Source: Candidatus Elusimicrobium euhamitermitis (GTDB taxonomy: Bacteria > Elusimicrobiota > Elusimicrobia > Elusimicrobiales > Elusimicrobiaceae). Taken from it: a stretch of DNA of 15,891 nucleotides. Of this stretch, positions 14,660-15,891 are shown piece by piece. The stretch spans positions 1 to 15,891 of the forward strand of contig JAIRUU010000082.1 of assembly GCA_031254225.1 (NCBI GenBank), read 5' to 3'. Position 1 is the first letter of the stretch, and the number at the start of each line of letters is the position of its first letter. The notes under the pieces were generated by a model. It ran no database searches. It was not told the DNA's origin and saw only the letters and a program-made list of their open reading frames with translations. A program made the position numbers and the translations under genes.

Positions 14660-15721
14660 TTAAAGTCCTTTAAAAACGTCGGGGAGTGCGCCGTTAATTT
14701 CGGCGTCGGTAAGCGCGGTCACGGTAAGCAGCCCGTCAACGGCGAGCGAAATTTCAACGGGAAAATAATTTTTTGTTGAAAGCGTGATAAATATTTTCTG
14801 GTCCCGCGCCTCAGGTTCAAGCGTCAGCGTGACGGTGCCGTCTTTGTTGTCCTGAAAATTTGTAATGTCGTTATTTTCAAGCAGCGCGGAATAATTGCCG
14901 AAATCAAAAAACGCTTTGTTGGGCTGGCTTTCAAACCAGTCTTTCCAGTCGTAAGTTTTAACGGGTTTCATGGCCGCGTCAAAAACTTTTATTTTTTTCT
15001 TGTCCGTCAGCGTTATTTGCGTCGCTTTGCCCGCGGCGTTTAAACTTTCAAGTCTTATTTTATTTGGTTTGGAAAAATATAACACGCCGGAAGATTTGGA
15101 AATTTCCGTCCCTTCGTAAGAACTGCTTTGTTCAAAACCTGTTTTTAAAGAGACAAGTTTTTTATCCCACGCTTTAAGGCCTGCGACGGCCTTTTCCTGC
15201 GCCGCTTTATTTGCCGCCGCGGCTTTTGCCGCGCGGGACTGCGGTACAGCCGCAGCCTCGTCGTCCCCGCCTTCAATAGTTATAAGCACGGTGCCGCGCG
15301 GAACAGACGTTGTCTGCCCGCCGGAAATTTCTATTATATTTCCGCCGCCCATATCAGCACCCTGCTGCTGCGCGCCCCGAGATAAACTGTTCGTCGCTCC
15401 GCCGGAATTAAGCTGCGGCGCGTTCTGCACATAAGGGGCTTTCCCCGACGGCTGCACCTGTGTGGTTCTTGGCGCGGACTGCACGGCGGGCGCGCTTTGC
15501 GTTGCCGGCGCGCTCTGTATGGCTGGAGCGGAAGACAACGCCGGAGCCGAGGCTATTACCGGAGCGGGAGCCACGGCAGGCGCCTGCGCCTGCGCCGCCG
15601 CCGGCAAAACTTTGGGCCCGGGAACAACAACGGGAGCGGGAGACTGCGCGTCAGCCCTTAACGCCGTAAAAACTAAAACCGAGGCCGCGCAAAATGCAAA
15701 AACAGCCTTCTTGAAATTCAT
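14660..15721 (-). CDS. LolA-like outer-membrane lipoprotein carrier with long low-complexity N-terminal region
   Basis: 353 residues. Signal peptide 1-25 (ADA|Q cleavage) is followed by about 150 residues of Ala/Pro/Ser/Val-rich low complexity, with SAP-x3 units near 58-84, and a short motif NIIEISGGQTTSVPRGTVLI at 128-147. Residues about 180-350 form a LolA domain: LKTGFEQSS, SGVLYFSKPNKIRLES, a KKIKVFD stretch, DWFESQPNKAF, and a hydrophobic C-terminal half. LolA carries lipoproteins across the periplasm to the outer membrane. A standard LolA is about 200 residues, so the extra N-terminal region is unusual; it may be an extended periplasmic linker. GGGAGG lies 5 bases before the ATG, and a TATAAT -10 is 20 bases upstream. 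It appears to head the envelope cluster, directly coupled to pgsA (TAA|ATG). The family call is good; client specificity is unknown. Confidence 0.85.
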   Translation of the reverse strand: MNFKKAVFAFCAASVLVFTALRADAQSPAPVVVPGPKVLPAAAQAQAPAVAPAPVIASAPALSSAPAIQSAPATQSAPAVQSAPRTTQVQPSGKAPYVQNAPQLNSGGATNSLSRGAQQQGADMGGGNIIEISGGQTTSVPRGTVLITIEGGDDEAAAVPQSRAAKAAAANKAAQEKAVAGLKAWDKKLVSLKTGFEQSSSYEGTEISKSSGVLYFSKPNKIRLESLNAAGKATQITLTDKKKIKVFDAAMKPVKTYDWKDWFESQPNKAFFDFGNYSALLENNDITNFQDNKDGTVTLTLEPEARDQKIFITLSTKNYFPVEISLAVDGLLTVTALTDAEINGALPDVFKGL

Positions 15722-15740
15722 AAAAACCTCCCGCTGAAAA

Positions 15741-15746
15741 ATTATA
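15741..15746 (-). promoter_or_regulatory. Putative -10 box for the LolA-like gene
   Basis: A perfect TATAAT on the minus strand lies in an AT-rich stretch (15733-15763). It would place the transcription start near 15734, just before the GGGAGG ribosome site at 15732-15727. No convincing -35 is seen, so this is a candidate only. Confidence 0.45.
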
Positions 15747-15763
15747 AAAAATTTATTTTTTTA

Positions 15764-15891
15764 CTGCCGCCGCGTTAAACACATTGTCTGTACGGTGCCT
15801 TTCGGTACTGCGTTAGCTAAAATTTCAATACTATTGCCCTACAACGTATCCGCGTCCGGCGCAGCATAAGACAACACAGTCTGCCCCCGCA
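15764..15891 (-). other. Possible 3' end or remnant of an upstream gene, interrupted by TAG
   Basis: On the minus strand one frame reads from the window edge to a TAG at 15841-15839, then 25 more codons (beginning GNSIEILANAVPKGTVQ) to a TAA at 15763. The post-TAG stretch resembles the NIIEI...VPRGTV motif in the LolA-like protein (residues 128-145). It may be the end of an upstream gene plus a decayed tail, a small duplication, or chance. No start codon context can be judged, and I do not call a gene. Confidence 0.25.

Overview
The window is a compact, gene-dense bacterial chromosome segment from a Gram-negative (diderm) organism. All genes but one lie on the minus strand, with many 0-8 bp junctions. 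LolA-like, Tol/TonB and OmpA-type proteins and two large autotransporter-like surface proteins show an outer membrane. A DUF4914 protein together with Pmp-like autotransporters suggests a host- or gut-associated lineage; Elusimicrobiota (Elusimicrobium/Endomicrobium type) is my best guess, but this is inference from gene content only. No transposase, integrase, prophage module or CRISPR array is visible.

Layout on the minus strand, in transcription order (right to left). (1) Envelope cluster, 15721 to 10068: LolA-like protein, pgsA, pgpA, tolQ, tolR, a 296-base spacer with a long imperfect inverted repeat and a terminator-like hairpin, a TonB/TolA-like protein, a small membrane protein, and an extended-SDR epimerase. 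A good stem-loop terminator follows. (2) A tRNA-Ser(GCU) gene with its own -10 box, then a spacer with inverted repeats. (3) A tightly packed block, 9723 to 2972: DUF4914 P-loop protein, beta-carbonic anhydrase, a 1009-residue Pmp/autotransporter-OmpA chimera and an NCS2/AzgA-type purine permease. Its junctions are TAA|ATG, a 4-bp ATGA overlap, and TAA|ATG. (4) The only plus-strand gene, a DUF5131 (phage Gp37/Gp68, three-Cys) protein, converges on the permease with a 4-base gap. (5) A second Pmp-like autotransporter runs off the left edge.

How the genes fit together. The first cluster covers envelope construction: lipoprotein transport (LolA), two successive steps of phosphatidylglycerol synthesis (PgsA, PgpA), and a proton-driven TolQ-TolR motor with a TonB/TolA-type transducer. 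TolB and Pal are not in the window. The second block combines a PEPCK/HPr-kinase-like P-loop protein of unknown function with a carbonic anhydrase, an unusual pairing that could point to CO2/bicarbonate-linked metabolism, and then a surface adhesin anchored to peptidoglycan through an OmpA domain.

The best candidates for something undescribed are the DUF4914-carbonic anhydrase couple, the autotransporter with a C-terminal OmpA domain, and the long inverted repeat between tolR and the tonB/tolA-like gene.
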